Below are positions 24,711-42,135 of a stretch of DNA of 64,000 nt, piece by piece. The notes under the pieces were generated by a model, which saw only the letters and a list, made by a program, of their open reading frames with translations, was not told where the DNA came from and ran no database searches. The DNA comes from Mycolicibacterium aubagnense. GTDB taxonomy: Bacteria > Actinomycetota > Actinomycetes > Mycobacteriales > Mycobacteriaceae. The stretch lies in contig NZ_AP022577.1 of the NCBI RefSeq assembly GCF_010730955.1, positions 930,001 through 994,000 of the forward strand, in the 5' to 3' direction. The position numbers and the translations under genes were made by a program. Position 1 is the first letter of the stretch. Every line of letters starts with the position of its first letter.

Positions 24711-27683
24711 TCACGACAGAGTGCCCTCCGCGGCCAACGCTGCGTACGCGGCCGGCGTGAACGGCACGAATGCGTCGCTGTCGACGTCGAACTGCCACGA
24801 GTTGCCCGATGATTCGGGCACGCCGGCGGCCCGCAACTCGGCGAGCACCGGGCGGTACGACGAATTGAGCGTCATCTCCGGCACCACGTGAATGAGGTCC
24901 GGCACCACCCCGACCGGCAGGTCGACGAACGCCTCACGGAGGTCGGCGGGCAGCACACTGCCGCCCGGACGCAAGCTCAACGCGGTGACCGCCAGCTCGC
25001 GATCACCGACGGGCACCCGGTAGGTGACGGCGATGTCGACCGCATCGAGGCGGCCGAGAGCGTTGCCGACCTCCTTGCCGAACACCGCGCCACGCGGGGT
25101 GCGGATGACCGAGCGCCGGTTGTCGACCATCCAGTAGTCGCCGTCGTCATCCCGACGGAACAGGAACTCGGTGGACACCCAGGTGTCACCCGGCGCGAAG
25201 ACGCCGCGCTTGACCGACGCCGTCGGGTCGACGGGGCCACGTGGCTTGGCCAGCAGCACGCCCACCTCGTTGGGTTCGGCGCGCGCCACGAAACCGTCGT
25301 CGCCTTCGAGGATGAGGTCGTCGTCGACGTCGTAGGCGGCGAGGGCGATCTGGCCGCCGCCCGGCAGCGGCCGGCCCTCGCTGCCGATCTTGAGACCCGA
25401 CACGTTGGCCAGTACGGCCTGGCCGTCGGTGGTCGTGAAGAACTCGAGGACGTGGGCGGGCTGGAACGCCTCTTCGACACGGCGCCACAACCCGGCCGGC
25501 ATGCCCGAGCCGATGAACAACCGCACGGGGTGAGTTCCGTTGAGCACGAACGACGGATCGTCGATGACGTCGCGCAGCATGGCCCAGGTGTAGGACACCA
25601 CGGTGACGCCGTACTGCCGCAGTTCGTGCACGAACCGGTCGGGCCGCAGGCCACGAGACAACGCGATGCGGGCACCGCCGACGACCGCGCCGCCCAGCGA
25701 CACCAGCAGTCCGGACTGGTGATGCAGCGGAGTCAGGCAGTAGACGGTGTCGCCGCGGCCCAGGTTGGCCGCCGAGGCGGTGCCGAAAGCCGAAAGGGCC
25801 CAACGGAAGTTGGTGATCTGGCGGGCCACCAACTCGCCGCCGATATTGGCGAACGCGACGTAGGCCAGGTCCTGCGCGTAGCCCGGGTTGGGCCGGTACC
25901 AGCCGGGCAACTCGACCACGTCGGGATCGATCTGCTCCATGTCCACGACGTCCGCGTCGTCGGACACCTGCAGGTCGCGGTTCTCGCCGCCACCGAGCAC
26001 CAACACGCGGGTCCGCAGCCGGCGTGCCGCATCGAGATTGGCCGGGTCGGAGATGATGTCGGTGACGCCACCGAGGCGGGCCGCCACGGCCAGGTCGGCG
26101 TCGGGTGGCATCAGCACCGCCACCGCGCCCAGACGCGACAGCGCGGCGATGGCGACCAGCGCGCTGGGCCGGGTCTCCATGAGCACGCCGACCCGAACGC
26201 CCTGCCGGACACCGACTTCGATCAGGCCCCGGACGACGTTGTTGATGCGGCGGTCCACCGCCTCATAGGTGTGCACGCGACCGTCGAACAGCAAGAACTC
26301 ACCGTCCGGCGCACCCTCGGCCTGCTCACAGATGATGCGGCCCAACGAGATTCGCGTGTGGTCGTTGATCTGCCCCAGCCGGGCCAGGCGCGGCAGGGTG
26401 CGAACCGTCTCGATGGCCAGCGCCCGCGTGGACTTGCCGGCCGACACCACGGCGTCGGCCGCGGTGCTGGCGAAGGTGAAGGCCATCTCGGTGGCGGCCG
26501 CGGCACCATGCGCCACGCGTGTCGCCAACGGCACCGACTCGCGCGGCAGTTCGGACTGCAGCGGCATGGGCACCACGTCGGCCGGCATCGGGCCGCCGGC
26601 ATCGAGCCACTTGACCCACGACGCCACCGTCGGCCAGCTCTGGCTGGCCGCCTTGGAACCCACGACAAGACCGAAATGCCCGACACGGATCAGATATTCG
26701 TAGACGTCGGCATCGGGGGCGGCCCGCTTGATGCCGCGCACCGCGGCGGGCTGGCCGATGTCGTCGACCTCGCCGACGACGGCGAGCACCGGGCAGGTGA
26801 TGTCCGACAGCGTCACCAGGTTGCCGTGAATGGCGAACCCGCCGGTCATCATGCGGTTGTGCGCAATGAACTGCTTGAGCAGCTCCGCGATGGCCGGCCC
26901 GGACCAGGCGATCCAACCGTCGCTGGCCAGGAACCGGCGCTGCTGTTCGCGCGGCAACAGCGCCTCGCGGTCGTGCAGCTGGCGCAGGAAGTCGAGCCGT
27001 GACTGCGCGGTCTTGATCGGGTCCAGCATCTGGAAACCGTTGCGCGCCAACCAACCCGGGATGTTGAGGCGGCTAAAGACGTGGTCGGCCATGAAATCGG
27101 CGACACCGGATGCCAAGTTGGCCGGCATGTTCATCGGCAGCGCGGCCAAGGTGTCCACCGGCGAACCGAAGGCCACGATGCTCGCCAGGTCGCGGGACTG
27201 CCGGTACGCGGCGGTCTGGTAGGCGAACATGCCGCCCTGCGAGTAGCCGGCCAGGTGCACGTCTTTGCCGGTGGTGGCCTTCACGGTGTCGATGGCGGCA
27301 CTCAGCCCCACCACGTGGTCCGCCAGATTGCGGTCCATGCCGCCCTCGACCTGATCGGGCGAGCCGAAGTCGATGACCCACGGGTCCAGGCCCGCGGCGT
27401 GCAAGATCCCGACGGCGCCGTCGTCACGCGTCACGTCCCACATGTCCGCGGACATCATCATCGGATGAACCATGAGCACCGGTGAACCTGCCGGGGCGGC
27501 GCCCGGACGGGCATCCGGCGGGAAGTACCGCCGCAGCCGGTACATCGGCACGCTCTCGACGATCTGGAACGGCGACGGCACGGCACCGGTCTCCAGCCCG
27601 CCGTAGCGCAGCACTTCCAGCCCGTTCTGGGCGGTAGCCACCAACCGCTCCACCGGAGCGGTGATCGCTGAAAAGTCCACCAC
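24711..27683 (-). CDS. fused alpha/beta-hydrolase (PHA-synthase-like) and acyl-CoA-synthetase-like protein (Rv1683-type)
   Basis: 990 residues. The N-terminal ~350 residues are a PhaC-like alpha/beta hydrolase with lid: MVHPMMMSADMWDVT oxyanion region and nucleophile Ser148 in LAGYSQGGMFAYQ. From ~450 an AMP-binding (acyl-CoA synthetase) fold follows. The ligase half is degenerate: the phosphate-loop motif expected as TSGTTGxPK reads YVAFANIGGELVARQITN, and the final motif reads LNSSYRPVLAEL, without the catalytic Lys. Rv1683 is annotated as a lipase/acyl-CoA synthase and linked to lipid storage. GTG 27683 has AAAGGGAG 7 nt upstream. Hydrolase or acyltransferase activity is more likely than adenylation. 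Confidence 0.88.
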   Translation of the reverse strand: MVDFSAITAPVERLVATAQNGLEVLRYGGLETGAVPSPFQIVESVPMYRLRRYFPPDARPGAAPAGSPVLMVHPMMMSADMWDVTRDDGAVGILHAAGLDPWVIDFGSPDQVEGGMDRNLADHVVGLSAAIDTVKATTGKDVHLAGYSQGGMFAYQTAAYRQSRDLASIVAFGSPVDTLAALPMNMPANLASGVADFMADHVFSRLNIPGWLARNGFQMLDPIKTAQSRLDFLRQLHDREALLPREQQRRFLASDGWIAWSGPAIAELLKQFIAHNRMMTGGFAIHGNLVTLSDITCPVLAVVGEVDDIGQPAAVRGIKRAAPDADVYEYLIRVGHFGLVVGSKAASQSWPTVASWVKWLDAGGPMPADVVPMPLQSELPRESVPLATRVAHGAAAATEMAFTFASTAADAVVSAGKSTRALAIETVRTLPRLARLGQINDHTRISLGRIICEQAEGAPDGEFLLFDGRVHTYEAVDRRINNVVRGLIEVGVRQGVRVGVLMETRPSALVAIAALSRLGAVAVLMPPDADLAVAARLGGVTDIISDPANLDAARRLRTRVLVLGGGENRDLQVSDDADVVDMEQIDPDVVELPGWYRPNPGYAQDLAYVAFANIGGELVARQITNFRWALSAFGTASAANLGRGDTVYCLTPLHHQSGLLVSLGGAVVGGARIALSRGLRPDRFVHELRQYGVTVVSYTWAMLRDVIDDPSFVLNGTHPVRLFIGSGMPAGLWRRVEEAFQPAHVLEFFTTTDGQAVLANVSGLKIGSEGRPLPGGGQIALAAYDVDDDLILEGDDGFVARAEPNEVGVLLAKPRGPVDPTASVKRGVFAPGDTWVSTEFLFRRDDDGDYWMVDNRRSVIRTPRGAVFGKEVGNALGRLDAVDIAVTYRVPVGDRELAVTALSLRPGGSVLPADLREAFVDLPVGVVPDLIHVVPEMTLNSSYRPVLAELRAAGVPESSGNSWQFDVDSDAFVPFTPAAYAALAAEGTLS

Positions 27684-27799
27684 CGGGCACTCCCTTTTGA
27701 TCAAATCGGTACAAATCCCCCTGGCTAAGACGCCATCATGGCACAACGTGCTGGTTACCCCGGTGTTACGGCGTGGCGCAAGCACCTCCGGCCGCCGCA

Positions 27800-27805
27800 T
27801 ATGAT
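27800..27805 (+). promoter_or_regulatory. -10 box of the ABC-F gene (leaderless or near-leaderless)
   Basis: TATGAT lies 9 nt before ATG 27815, and no Shine-Dalgarno is present between them. The 130 bp separating this gene from the divergent GTG 27683 hold the promoters of both genes. Confidence 0.5.
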
Positions 27806-27814
27806 CGGCGCCTG

Positions 27815-29608
27815 ATGGCGCATCTATTGGGGGCCGAAGCCCTGCATCTCGAGTTTCCGACCCGTGTGGTTTTCGATTCGCTGACGGTCGGGATCGAGGA
27901 GGGTGACCGGATCGGCATCGTCGGCCGCAACGGCGATGGCAAGTCCAGTTTGCTGGCGATGCTCGGCGGCCGGCTGAAACCCGACTCCGGCCGGGTGACG
28001 GTACGCGGCGGCGTCCGCATCGGAATGCTCGACCAGGGCGACACCCTCGACCACACCGACACCGTCGGGCACGCCGTCGTCGGCGACGTCCCCGAGCATG
28101 AATGGGCGGGCGACCCCCGCGGTCGCGACGTCATCGCCGGACTGCTCGGCGACCTCGACTGGAACGCGGTGATCGGCACCCTGTCGGGCGGCCAGCGCCG
28201 CCGGGTGTCGCTCGCGAAACTGCTGGCCGGTGACCACGATGTCCTCATCCTCGACGAGCCGACCAACCACCTCGACGTCGAAGCGATCACCTGGCTGGCC
28301 GCGCATCTCAAGAAGCGCTGGGCCGCCAATGCCGGCGGCCTGCTGGTCGTCACCCACGACCGCTGGTTCCTCGACGAGGTCTGCACCGCCACCTGGGAGG
28401 TGCACGACCGCATCGTCGAACCGTTCGAGGGTGGCTATGCGGCCTACATCCTGCAACGGGTGGAGCGGGACCGGCAGGCGGCGGCGTCCGAGGCCCGCCG
28501 GCAGAACCTGGCCCGCAAGGAACTCGCGTGGCTCCGGCGCGGCGCACCGGCGCGGACGTCGAAACCGAAATTCCGCATCGACGCCGCCAACGCGCTGATC
28601 GCCGACGTCCCCGAGATCCGCGACAAGGTGGCGCTGCAGTCGCTGGCCGTGACGCGGCTGGGCAAGCAGGTCGTCGACATTCTGGACGCGTCGGTGACAT
28701 ACGGCGAGCGCGAGGTGCTGCAGGACATCGAGTGGCGGATCGCCCCGGGCGAGCGCACCGGCATCCTGGGCGTCAACGGCGCCGGCAAGTCGACGCTGCT
28801 CGGATTGATCGACGGGTCGGTCGAGCCGACCAGCGGCCGGGTGAAGCATGGCAAGACGGTGCAGATCGCCGCGCTGACCCAGGGCGTCGAGAAGTTGGCG
28901 GACCATCTCGACGAGCCGGTGCGGGTGGTGCTGAGCCGGCTGGCCACGACCTACACGTTCGGATCCGGTTCCAAGGCAACCGAACTCACACCGAGCCAGC
29001 TGCTGGAGCGCCTCGGCTTCGCCAGTGCACAGCTGTCCACTCCGGTGCGGGATTTGTCCGGTGGGCAGCAGCGCCGCTTACAACTGCTGCTCATCCTGCT
29101 GGAACAACCCAACGTGCTGATCCTCGACGAGCCGACCAACGACCTGGACACCGACATGCTGGCCGCCATGGAGGACCTGCTGGACTCCTGGCCGGGCACA
29201 CTGATCGTGGTCAGCCACGACCGGTACTTCCTGGAGCGCGTCACCGATCAACAGTTCGGCATCCTCGGCGGCCGGCTGCGGCACCTCCCCGGCGGCGTCG
29301 ACGAATACCTGCGGCTGCGGGCTTCGCATGCAGCTCAAACCGGTACCGCCGCAGCCAAACCGGCTGCGGCGGTAGCTGAGGGTTTGTCAGGTGCCGAACT
29401 GCGCGCGGCGCAGAAGGAGATCACGGCCATCGAGCGACGGCTGGAGAAACTCGCCGGCCAGATCGACACCGCGCACCAGCGTCTTGCCGAGCATGACCAG
29501 GGTGATTACGAAGGCCTGCAACGTCTTACGGCGTCGCTGCGCGAGCTCGAAACCGAGGTGACCGAGCAGGAGGAACGCTGGATGGAACTGTCCGAGGAAG
29601 TGGGCTAA
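27815..29608 (+). CDS. ABC-F family ATPase (translation factor / ribosome protection type), intact
   Basis: 597 residues with two complete ATPase domains and no membrane part. Domain 1: Walker A GRNGDGKSSLL, signature LSGGQRRRVSLAKLL, Walker B VLILDEPTNHLD. Domain 2: Walker A GVNGAGKSTLL, signature LSGGQQRRLQLLLILL, Walker B VLILDEPTNDLD. The linker (~210-260) is basic, and the C-terminus is a coiled coil (EITAIERRLEKLAGQIDTA). Orthologue of the M. tuberculosis pair Rv1668c/Rv1667c, annotated there as two halves of a macrolide-transport ATPase; here the frame is unbroken. Such proteins act on the ribosome, sometimes giving macrolide tolerance. Confidence 0.93.
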   Translation: MAHLLGAEALHLEFPTRVVFDSLTVGIEEGDRIGIVGRNGDGKSSLLAMLGGRLKPDSGRVTVRGGVRIGMLDQGDTLDHTDTVGHAVVGDVPEHEWAGDPRGRDVIAGLLGDLDWNAVIGTLSGGQRRRVSLAKLLAGDHDVLILDEPTNHLDVEAITWLAAHLKKRWAANAGGLLVVTHDRWFLDEVCTATWEVHDRIVEPFEGGYAAYILQRVERDRQAAASEARRQNLARKELAWLRRGAPARTSKPKFRIDAANALIADVPEIRDKVALQSLAVTRLGKQVVDILDASVTYGEREVLQDIEWRIAPGERTGILGVNGAGKSTLLGLIDGSVEPTSGRVKHGKTVQIAALTQGVEKLADHLDEPVRVVLSRLATTYTFGSGSKATELTPSQLLERLGFASAQLSTPVRDLSGGQQRRLQLLLILLEQPNVLILDEPTNDLDTDMLAAMEDLLDSWPGTLIVVSHDRYFLERVTDQQFGILGGRLRHLPGGVDEYLRLRASHAAQTGTAAAKPAAAVAEGLSGAELRAAQKEITAIERRLEKLAGQIDTAHQRLAEHDQGDYEGLQRLTASLRELETEVTEQEERWMELSEEVG

Positions 29609-29967
29609 GGCTCGTCCGCACACCGGCCGTAGCCCGCCAGTTCCCTGGCGATGGTCGCCTTCCTCAGCAGAAACCTGCCTTCGTCCAACTTCTTTCGGCG
29701 CAACCAGCCGGTGACTTCGGCATTGCACTTGCTCGCGTTGCACGACCGGCACGCGGGCACCACATTGTCGAGCGTGTAACGCCCGCCCCGCGAGATGGGC
29801 TGCACACAGTCTTTCTGCAGATCGGTGTCGCCCGCACCGCAGTAGGCGCAGCCACCCCAAATCTCTTGCAGGGCAGCCCACTGCTGCGGCGTCAGGTCGT
29901 GGTCGACCTTCGCCATCCGACGCTTGCGACGTCTGGCATACACCGCGGCGCGGCTGCGAGCTGGCAC
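29605..29967 (-). CDS. HNH endonuclease domain protein
   Basis: 120 residues. A basic N-terminus (SRAAVYARRRKRRMAK) is followed by an HNH fold with zinc-type Cys pairs (CAYC near 40 and CRSC near 72) and the motif PISRGGRYTLDNVVPACRSC; the usual first His is replaced in the QPISRGG strand while Asn of LDNVVPAC is kept. GTG 29967 lies exactly 6 nt after TAGGCT (29979-29974), so the mRNA is predicted leaderless. It overlaps the ABC-F stop by 4 bp. It stands where M. tuberculosis carries a polyketide-synthase cluster. Cellular role unknown. Confidence 0.85.
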   Translation of the reverse strand: MPARSRAAVYARRRKRRMAKVDHDLTPQQWAALQEIWGGCAYCGAGDTDLQKDCVQPISRGGRYTLDNVVPACRSCNASKCNAEVTGWLRRKKLDEGRFLLRKATIARELAGYGRCADEP

Positions 29968-29994
29968 CGCCCGAGCCTACGGCCGCATCCGGGC

Positions 29995-31497
<1,503 letters not shown>

Positions 31498-31507
31498 GTA
31501 AGTGTGC

Positions 31508-32707
31508 TTACAGTCCCAGATCGCGCTTGGCGGAGATCTTGGAGCTCAGACCGTGCAGCTGGACGAAGCCCTTGGCCGCGCTCTGGTCGAAGCTGTCGCC
31601 CTCGTCGTAGGTGGCGAGGTTGAAGTCGTACAGCGACTCGCCCGAGCGACGGCCGTTGACGGTGATGTGGCCGCCGTGCAGGAGCAGGCGGATGTCACCG
31701 GAGACGTGCTGCTGGGTGTGCTCGACGAACGCCTCCAGCGAGGCCTTCAGCGGGCTGTACCAGAGCCCGTCGTAAGTCAGCTCGCCCCACTTGCGGTCGA
31801 CGCCGCGCTTGTAGCGGCCGAGCTCGCGCTCCAGGGTGACGTGCTCGAGTTCGGTGTGCGCGGTGATCAGCACCATGGCGCCCGGGGCCTCGTAGATCTC
31901 ACGGGACTTGATGCCGACCAGGCGGTCCTCGACGACGTCCAGGCGGCCGACGCCCTGCGCACCGGCGCGGGTGTTGAGCTCCTGGATGATCTGCAGCACG
32001 CTCAGCGGGCGGCCGTCGATGGCGACCGGGCGGCCCTTGTCGAAGCTGATGATCAGCTCGTCGGGGGTGTTGAAGTGGACCGTCGGGTCCTCGGTGTAGT
32101 CGTAGACGTCCTTGGTGGGGGCGTTCCACAGATCCTCGAGGAAGCCGGTCTCGACGGCGCGGCCCCAGACGTTCTGGTCGATGGAGAACGGCGACTTCTT
32201 GGTGACGTTGATCGGGATGTCGTTCTCCTGCGCGAAGGCGATGGCCTTCTCGCGGGTCCAGGCGTAGTCGCGAACCGGGGCGATCACCTCAAGTTCCGGT
32301 GCGAGGGTATTGAAACCGACCTCGAACCGGACCTGGTCGTTGCCCTTGCCGGTGCAACCGTGCGCGACGACGGTGCCGCCGTGGCTACGGGCAGCCTCGA
32401 CCAGATGCTTGACGATCAGCGGCCGCGAGATGGCCGAGACCAGCGGGTACCGGTCCATGTACAGCGCGTTGGCCTTGATGGTGGGCAGGCAGTACTCGTC
32501 GGCGAACTCGTCGCGGGCGTCGACCACCACCGCCTCCACGGCGCCGCAGTCGATGGCACGCTGCCGGACGACCTCCATGTCCTCACCGCCCTGGCCCAGG
32601 TCGATGGCCACGGCCACAACTTCCTTGCCGGTCTCCTTGCCGATCCAGCTGATCGCGACCGAAGTGTCCAGACCGCCGGAATACGCCAGGATGACGCGCT
32701 CGGACAT
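31508..32707 (-). CDS. argG: argininosuccinate synthase
   Basis: 399 residues. Joins citrulline and aspartate with ATP. The N-terminal ATP-pyrophosphatase P-loop is [12 protein letters not shown] (~8-19), with [17 protein letters not shown] (~113-129) binding substrate. Length is typical of the bacterial type-I enzyme. AAGGAG precedes ATG 32707, which is 25 bp beyond the argR stop, so it is most simply read from the same transcript as argCJBDFR. Confidence 0.97.
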   Translation of the reverse strand: MSERVILAYSGGLDTSVAISWIGKETGKEVVAVAIDLGQGGEDMEVVRQRAIDCGAVEAVVVDARDEFADEYCLPTIKANALYMDRYPLVSAISRPLIVKHLVEAARSHGGTVVAHGCTGKGNDQVRFEVGFNTLAPELEVIAPVRDYAWTREKAIAFAQENDIPINVTKKSPFSIDQNVWGRAVETGFLEDLWNAPTKDVYDYTEDPTVHFNTPDELIISFDKGRPVAIDGRPLSVLQIIQELNTRAGAQGVGRLDVVEDRLVGIKSREIYEAPGAMVLITAHTELEHVTLERELGRYKRGVDRKWGELTYDGLWYSPLKASLEAFVEHTQQHVSGDIRLLLHGGHITVNGRRSGESLYDFNLATYDEGDSFDQSAAKGFVQLHGLSSKISAKRDLGL

Positions 32708-32732
32708 GTGTCAATCTCCTTGTCTAGTACTG

Positions 32733-33206
32733 CTACAGGTTCTCGAAGGTGGCGGCGAGCTCGGCGCCGCTCATCGGTTCGCGGGCGACGACGAAAATGG
32801 TGTCATCACCGGCAATCGTGCCCACAACATAAGGCAGAGCCGCCCGATCTATCGCACTGGCCAGGTACTGCGCCGCCCCAGGTGGCGTACGTAACACGGC
32901 CAGATTGGCGCTGGCGTCGGTGGACACCAGCAGCTCGCCGAGCAGCCGGGACATCCGCTCGGTGCCGCCGGAAACGCCCTTGACGGGGCTGCCGTCCTCG
33001 GGAACGACGTAAACGCCGGTACCGCCGTCGGCGCCGCGCAGCTTGACCGCACCCAGTTCCTCCAGGTCCCGCGACAGCGTCGCCTGGGTGACGTCGATGC
33101 CCTCCTCGGCGAGCAGGGCCGCGAGCTCGGTCTGGCTGCGCACCGGGTTCGACGACAGCAGCGCGACGATGCGCGACTGCCGTCCAGCCCGGGTCGGTGC
33201 TGTCAT
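32733..33206 (-). CDS. argR: arginine repressor ArgR
   Basis: 157 residues. The N-terminal winged helix (~8-75) includes [22 protein letters not shown] and [18 protein letters not shown]. The C-terminal hexamerisation and arginine-binding domain carries the [12 protein letters not shown] motif. It represses arg genes by binding ARG boxes when arginine is present, and the box upstream of argC (38503-38526) is the likely target. It lies 7 bp after argF in the same operon, so it also controls its own level. Confidence 0.96.
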   Translation of the reverse strand: MTAPTRAGRQSRIVALLSSNPVRSQTELAALLAEEGIDVTQATLSRDLEELGAVKLRGADGGTGVYVVPEDGSPVKGVSGGTERMSRLLGELLVSTDASANLAVLRTPPGAAQYLASAIDRAALPYVVGTIAGDDTIFVVAREPMSGAELAATFENL

Positions 33207-33213
33207 CGGAGCC

Positions 33214-35335
<2,122 letters not shown>

Positions 35336-35339
<4 letters not shown>

Positions 35340-36217
35340 GCTGCTACCACTTTCGTACCGGTGCCATCGTCGGTGAACAACTCGACCAAGACACAATGTT
35401 CGACCCGGCCGTCGATGACGTGCGCGCTCGGGACACCGTTCTCCACGGCCCGCAGGCATGCCTCGATCTTCGGCACCATGCCGGATTCGAGCTTCGGCAA
35501 CAGTTGCGTCAGCGCTGCGGTGTCGATTTCGGTGACCAGCGAATTACGGTCCGGCCAGTCGGTGTACAGGCCCTCGACGTCGGTGAGCATCAGGAGCTTC
35601 TCCGCGCCCAGCGCCTCGGCCAGTGCGGCCGCCGCGGTGTCGGCATTGATGTTGTGCACCACGCCGTCTGCGTCGGGACCGATGGTGGACACCACCGGAA
35701 TCCGGCCGGCGGCAATGAGATCGAGTACGGCAGCGGTGTTGACGTGCTCGACGTCGCCGACCAGTCCGATGTCGGTGAGCACCCCGTCGACCGTCACGCT
35801 GCGCCGCACCGCGGTGAACAGGTGCGCATCCTCGCCGGTGATGCCGACCGCGTACGGGCCGTGGGCGTTGATCAGACCGACGAGTTCGCGACCGACCTGG
35901 CCGAACAACACCATGCGCGCGACTTCGAGGACCTCGGGCGTGGTGACCCGGAAGCCACCCTTGAAATCACCTTCGATACCAAGGCGTTTCAGCATCGCGC
36001 TGATCTGCGGGCCGCCGCCATGCACGACCACCGGGTGGATCCCGCAGTTCCGCAGGAAGGCCATGTCGGCGGCGAAGGCCGCCTTGAGGGTGTCGTCGGT
36101 CATGGCGTTGCCGCCGTACTTCACCACGACGATCTTGCCGTGCAGCTGCTTGAGCCACGGCAGCGCCTCAGCGAAGACCGACGCCTTGGTGGTAGTGGAA
36201 AGTCCCGCCGTGGTCAT
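35336..36217 (-). CDS. argB: acetylglutamate kinase
   Basis: 293 residues, amino-acid kinase family. The N-terminal [14 protein letters not shown] (~29-42) binds the phosphates, [18 protein letters not shown] (~64-81) binds acetylglutamate, and [20 protein letters not shown] is the ATP-side motif. The usual arginine-sensing N-terminal helix ([16 protein letters not shown]) is present, so allosteric feedback by arginine is expected. It begins 31 bp after the argJ stop and overlaps argD. Confidence 0.97.
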
Positions 36218-36248
36218 GCGCGATCCGCCTTCGGCTCCTCGCTGGTGC

Positions 36249-38527
<2,279 letters not shown>

Positions 38528-38532
38528 ACCAA

Positions 38533-41018
38533 TTAGCGACGCTGTTCGGCACCCAGCCGCTCGATGGCCAGGGCCACCGCCGCGTCGCGGGAAGCACTGG
38601 CCTCGTCCTCGGTCAGCGTGCGGTCGGGCGCCCGGAACCGCAGGGCCAGGGTCAGCGACTTGCGGCTCTCCCCGATCTGCGGGCCGGTGTAGACGTCGAA
38701 CAACCGCGCGTCCTCGAGGAGCTCCCCGGCGCCCTCGCGCACGACGTCGACCACGGCCTGGGCCGCCACCTCGTCGACGACGATCAGGCTGACGTCCTGG
38801 AACACCGCCGGGTACGGCGACACCGACGGCACGATGGCGCGTTCGATGACCGGGATGGCGTCCAGGTTCAACTCGACGGCGCAGGTGCCATTCGGCAGAC
38901 CCATGCGCTCGATGACGGCCGGATGCAGTTGGCCGGCGTGGCCGACCACGGTGTCGCCCACCAGCACCTCGGCACAGCGTCCCGGGTGCCACGGCAGTTC
39001 CTGCGCGGCGCGCAGCGTCACCTCGACACCGCAGGCCCGGGCGATGATCCGCACGGTCTCCAAAGCGTCGGCGGCCTCGACCGCCCGGCCCGGACCCCAT
39101 GGGCCGGGCAGCTCGCGCAGGCCGGTGAGCACCGCGGCGACATGCAGCGGCTGATACGGCAGGGCCTGGTTGATCTCGGCCAGCTCTGCCTCGGTCGGAC
39201 GACGATCCACCGGGATCGGTGCCACGGCCTTGGTGTTCGGCGTCGCTTGCACGACCTGCTCGATACCGAAGAGCGCGACGTCGGCCGCGCCGCGAGACAC
39301 GTTGCGTACCAATGCTTCCAGCAGGCCCGGCAGCAGCGTGGTGGCCAGCGCGGGCCGGTCGGCCTCGAGCGGGTTGAGCACCGAGATGGTGGCACGCCGC
39401 GGGTCGTCGGCCGGCAGGTCCCAGGCGTCCAGCACACCGGCAGGCAGGAACGGCGTCGGCAGCACCTCGACGAAACCACCCAGCGCCAACGACTTTCCGA
39501 TGGCACGACGACGCTGCTGCGTCGCCGTCAGACCGCGGCCGGCGGGCGCCTGCGGCAGCACCGACGGAATGGCATCGAGCCCCTCGAGGCGCAGCACTTC
39601 CTCGACCAGGTCGGCGGGCTGTTTCATATCGGGCCGCCAGCTCGGCGGAACGACGGTAGCCGCGTCCCCGGACACCGTGACGCTCGCGCCGATCTGCATG
39701 AGGCGACGGGCCGTGGTGCCGTCCGGGTAGCTGACCCCGGCAATCCGGTCGGGCAGGTCGACGGCGATGGTCACCGGCGGCTGCGACCAATCTTGTGCAG
39801 CATCGGCGTCACGCCAGTCCGTCAACGTGGGTTCGACTGCACCACCGGCGATTTCCGCCAGCAGCGCGGCACAGCGGTCCAATGCGGCGCGGGAGATCGC
39901 CGGATCGACGCTGCGCTCGTAGCGGCGGCTGGCCTCGCTGACCAGGTGCAGGCGACGCTGGGTGCGCGACACCGCGGCCGGATCCCAGACCGCCGCTTCC
40001 AGCAGCACGTCGGTCGTGGTGTCGCGGACCTCGGTGGTGCCGGCGCCCATCACCCCGCCGATGGCGGCGGTGGCCACGTCGTCGACGATCAGCACGTCGC
40101 CCGGATCCAGTTTGCGCTCAACGTCATCGAGGGTGACGACCGTCTCCCCCGGCTTCGCGAAGCGCACGTCGAAGCCGCCGGTGATCAGCTTGCGATCGTG
40201 GGCGTGCATCGGGTGCCCGAGTTCGAGCATCACGTAGTTGGTGACGTCGACGGCCGGCGAGATGGCCCTGATGCCCGATAGCAACAGCCGGCGCTGCAGC
40301 CACCATGGCGATACCGCGGTCGGGTCGATACCGACGACCGGACGCAGCCCGAAACGCTGCACGCCGGTGCCGGGCTGGACCGTCAGCGGCCACGCCTCGC
40401 CTTCGGCGGGCAGCGCCGGCACATCAGCAGGGTCGACGAAATCCAGGTCGAAGGCGCACGCAATTTCGCGAGCCATGCCGCGGATCGACAGGCAGTAGCC
40501 GCGATCCGGGGTGATGGCGAGGTCGAACACCACGTCGTCCAGACCGAGCACCTCGGCGCCCGAGGCACCCGGCTCCGCGGTACCCGGCGGCAGCACGATG
40601 ATGCCGGAATGGTCTGAGCCGAAGTTCAATTCGGCTGCCGAGCAGATCATGCCGTCGGACACCCGGCCGTAGGTCTTGCGGGTGGCGATCTTGAACTCAC
40701 CGGGCAGCACGGTGCCGGGCAGGGCCGCGACGACCAGATCACCGACCGCGAAGTTGCGTGCGCCGCAGACGATGTCGCGCGGTTCGGCTTCACCCACGTC
40801 GACCTTGCAGGCCCGGATGGGCTTCTTGAACTCGGTCAGTTCCTCGATCTCGACGACGCGGCCGACCGTCAGCGGGCCGGTGACCGGCCCGGCGGCGATG
40901 ACGTCCTCGACCTCGTGGCCGATCCGGATGAAGGCCGCTTCCAGGTCTTCCGGCGACACGTCCCAACCGGGCGCTCCGGCCTGGACGGCTTCCCGCAGCC
41001 AGCTATAGGGAATACGCA

Positions 41019-41019
<1 letters not shown>
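38533..41019 (-). CDS. pheT: phenylalanyl-tRNA synthetase beta subunit
   Basis: 828 residues, full length. Domains in order: B1 and tRNA-binding OB domain (~40-155; [20 protein letters not shown]), B3/B4 editing domain (~210-400, including the [13 protein letters not shown] motif), B5 DNA-binding-like domain (~405-480), catalytic-like core, and a C-terminal FDX anticodon-recognising domain ending [15 protein letters not shown]. It starts on the A of the pheS stop (TGATG), so subunits are translated in ratio. The gene ends 41 bp before argC, with only the ARG-box promoter between. Confidence 0.97.
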
Positions 41020-42129
<1,110 letters not shown>

Positions 42130-42135
42130 CACTCA

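Noticed and set aside
24888..27002. Long plus-strand open frame (~700 codons) opposite the hydrolase/ligase gene
   Set aside because: It is the complement of a well-supported gene; composition is Arg/His/Gly-biased shadow coding typical of high-GC DNA, with no domain or start signal.
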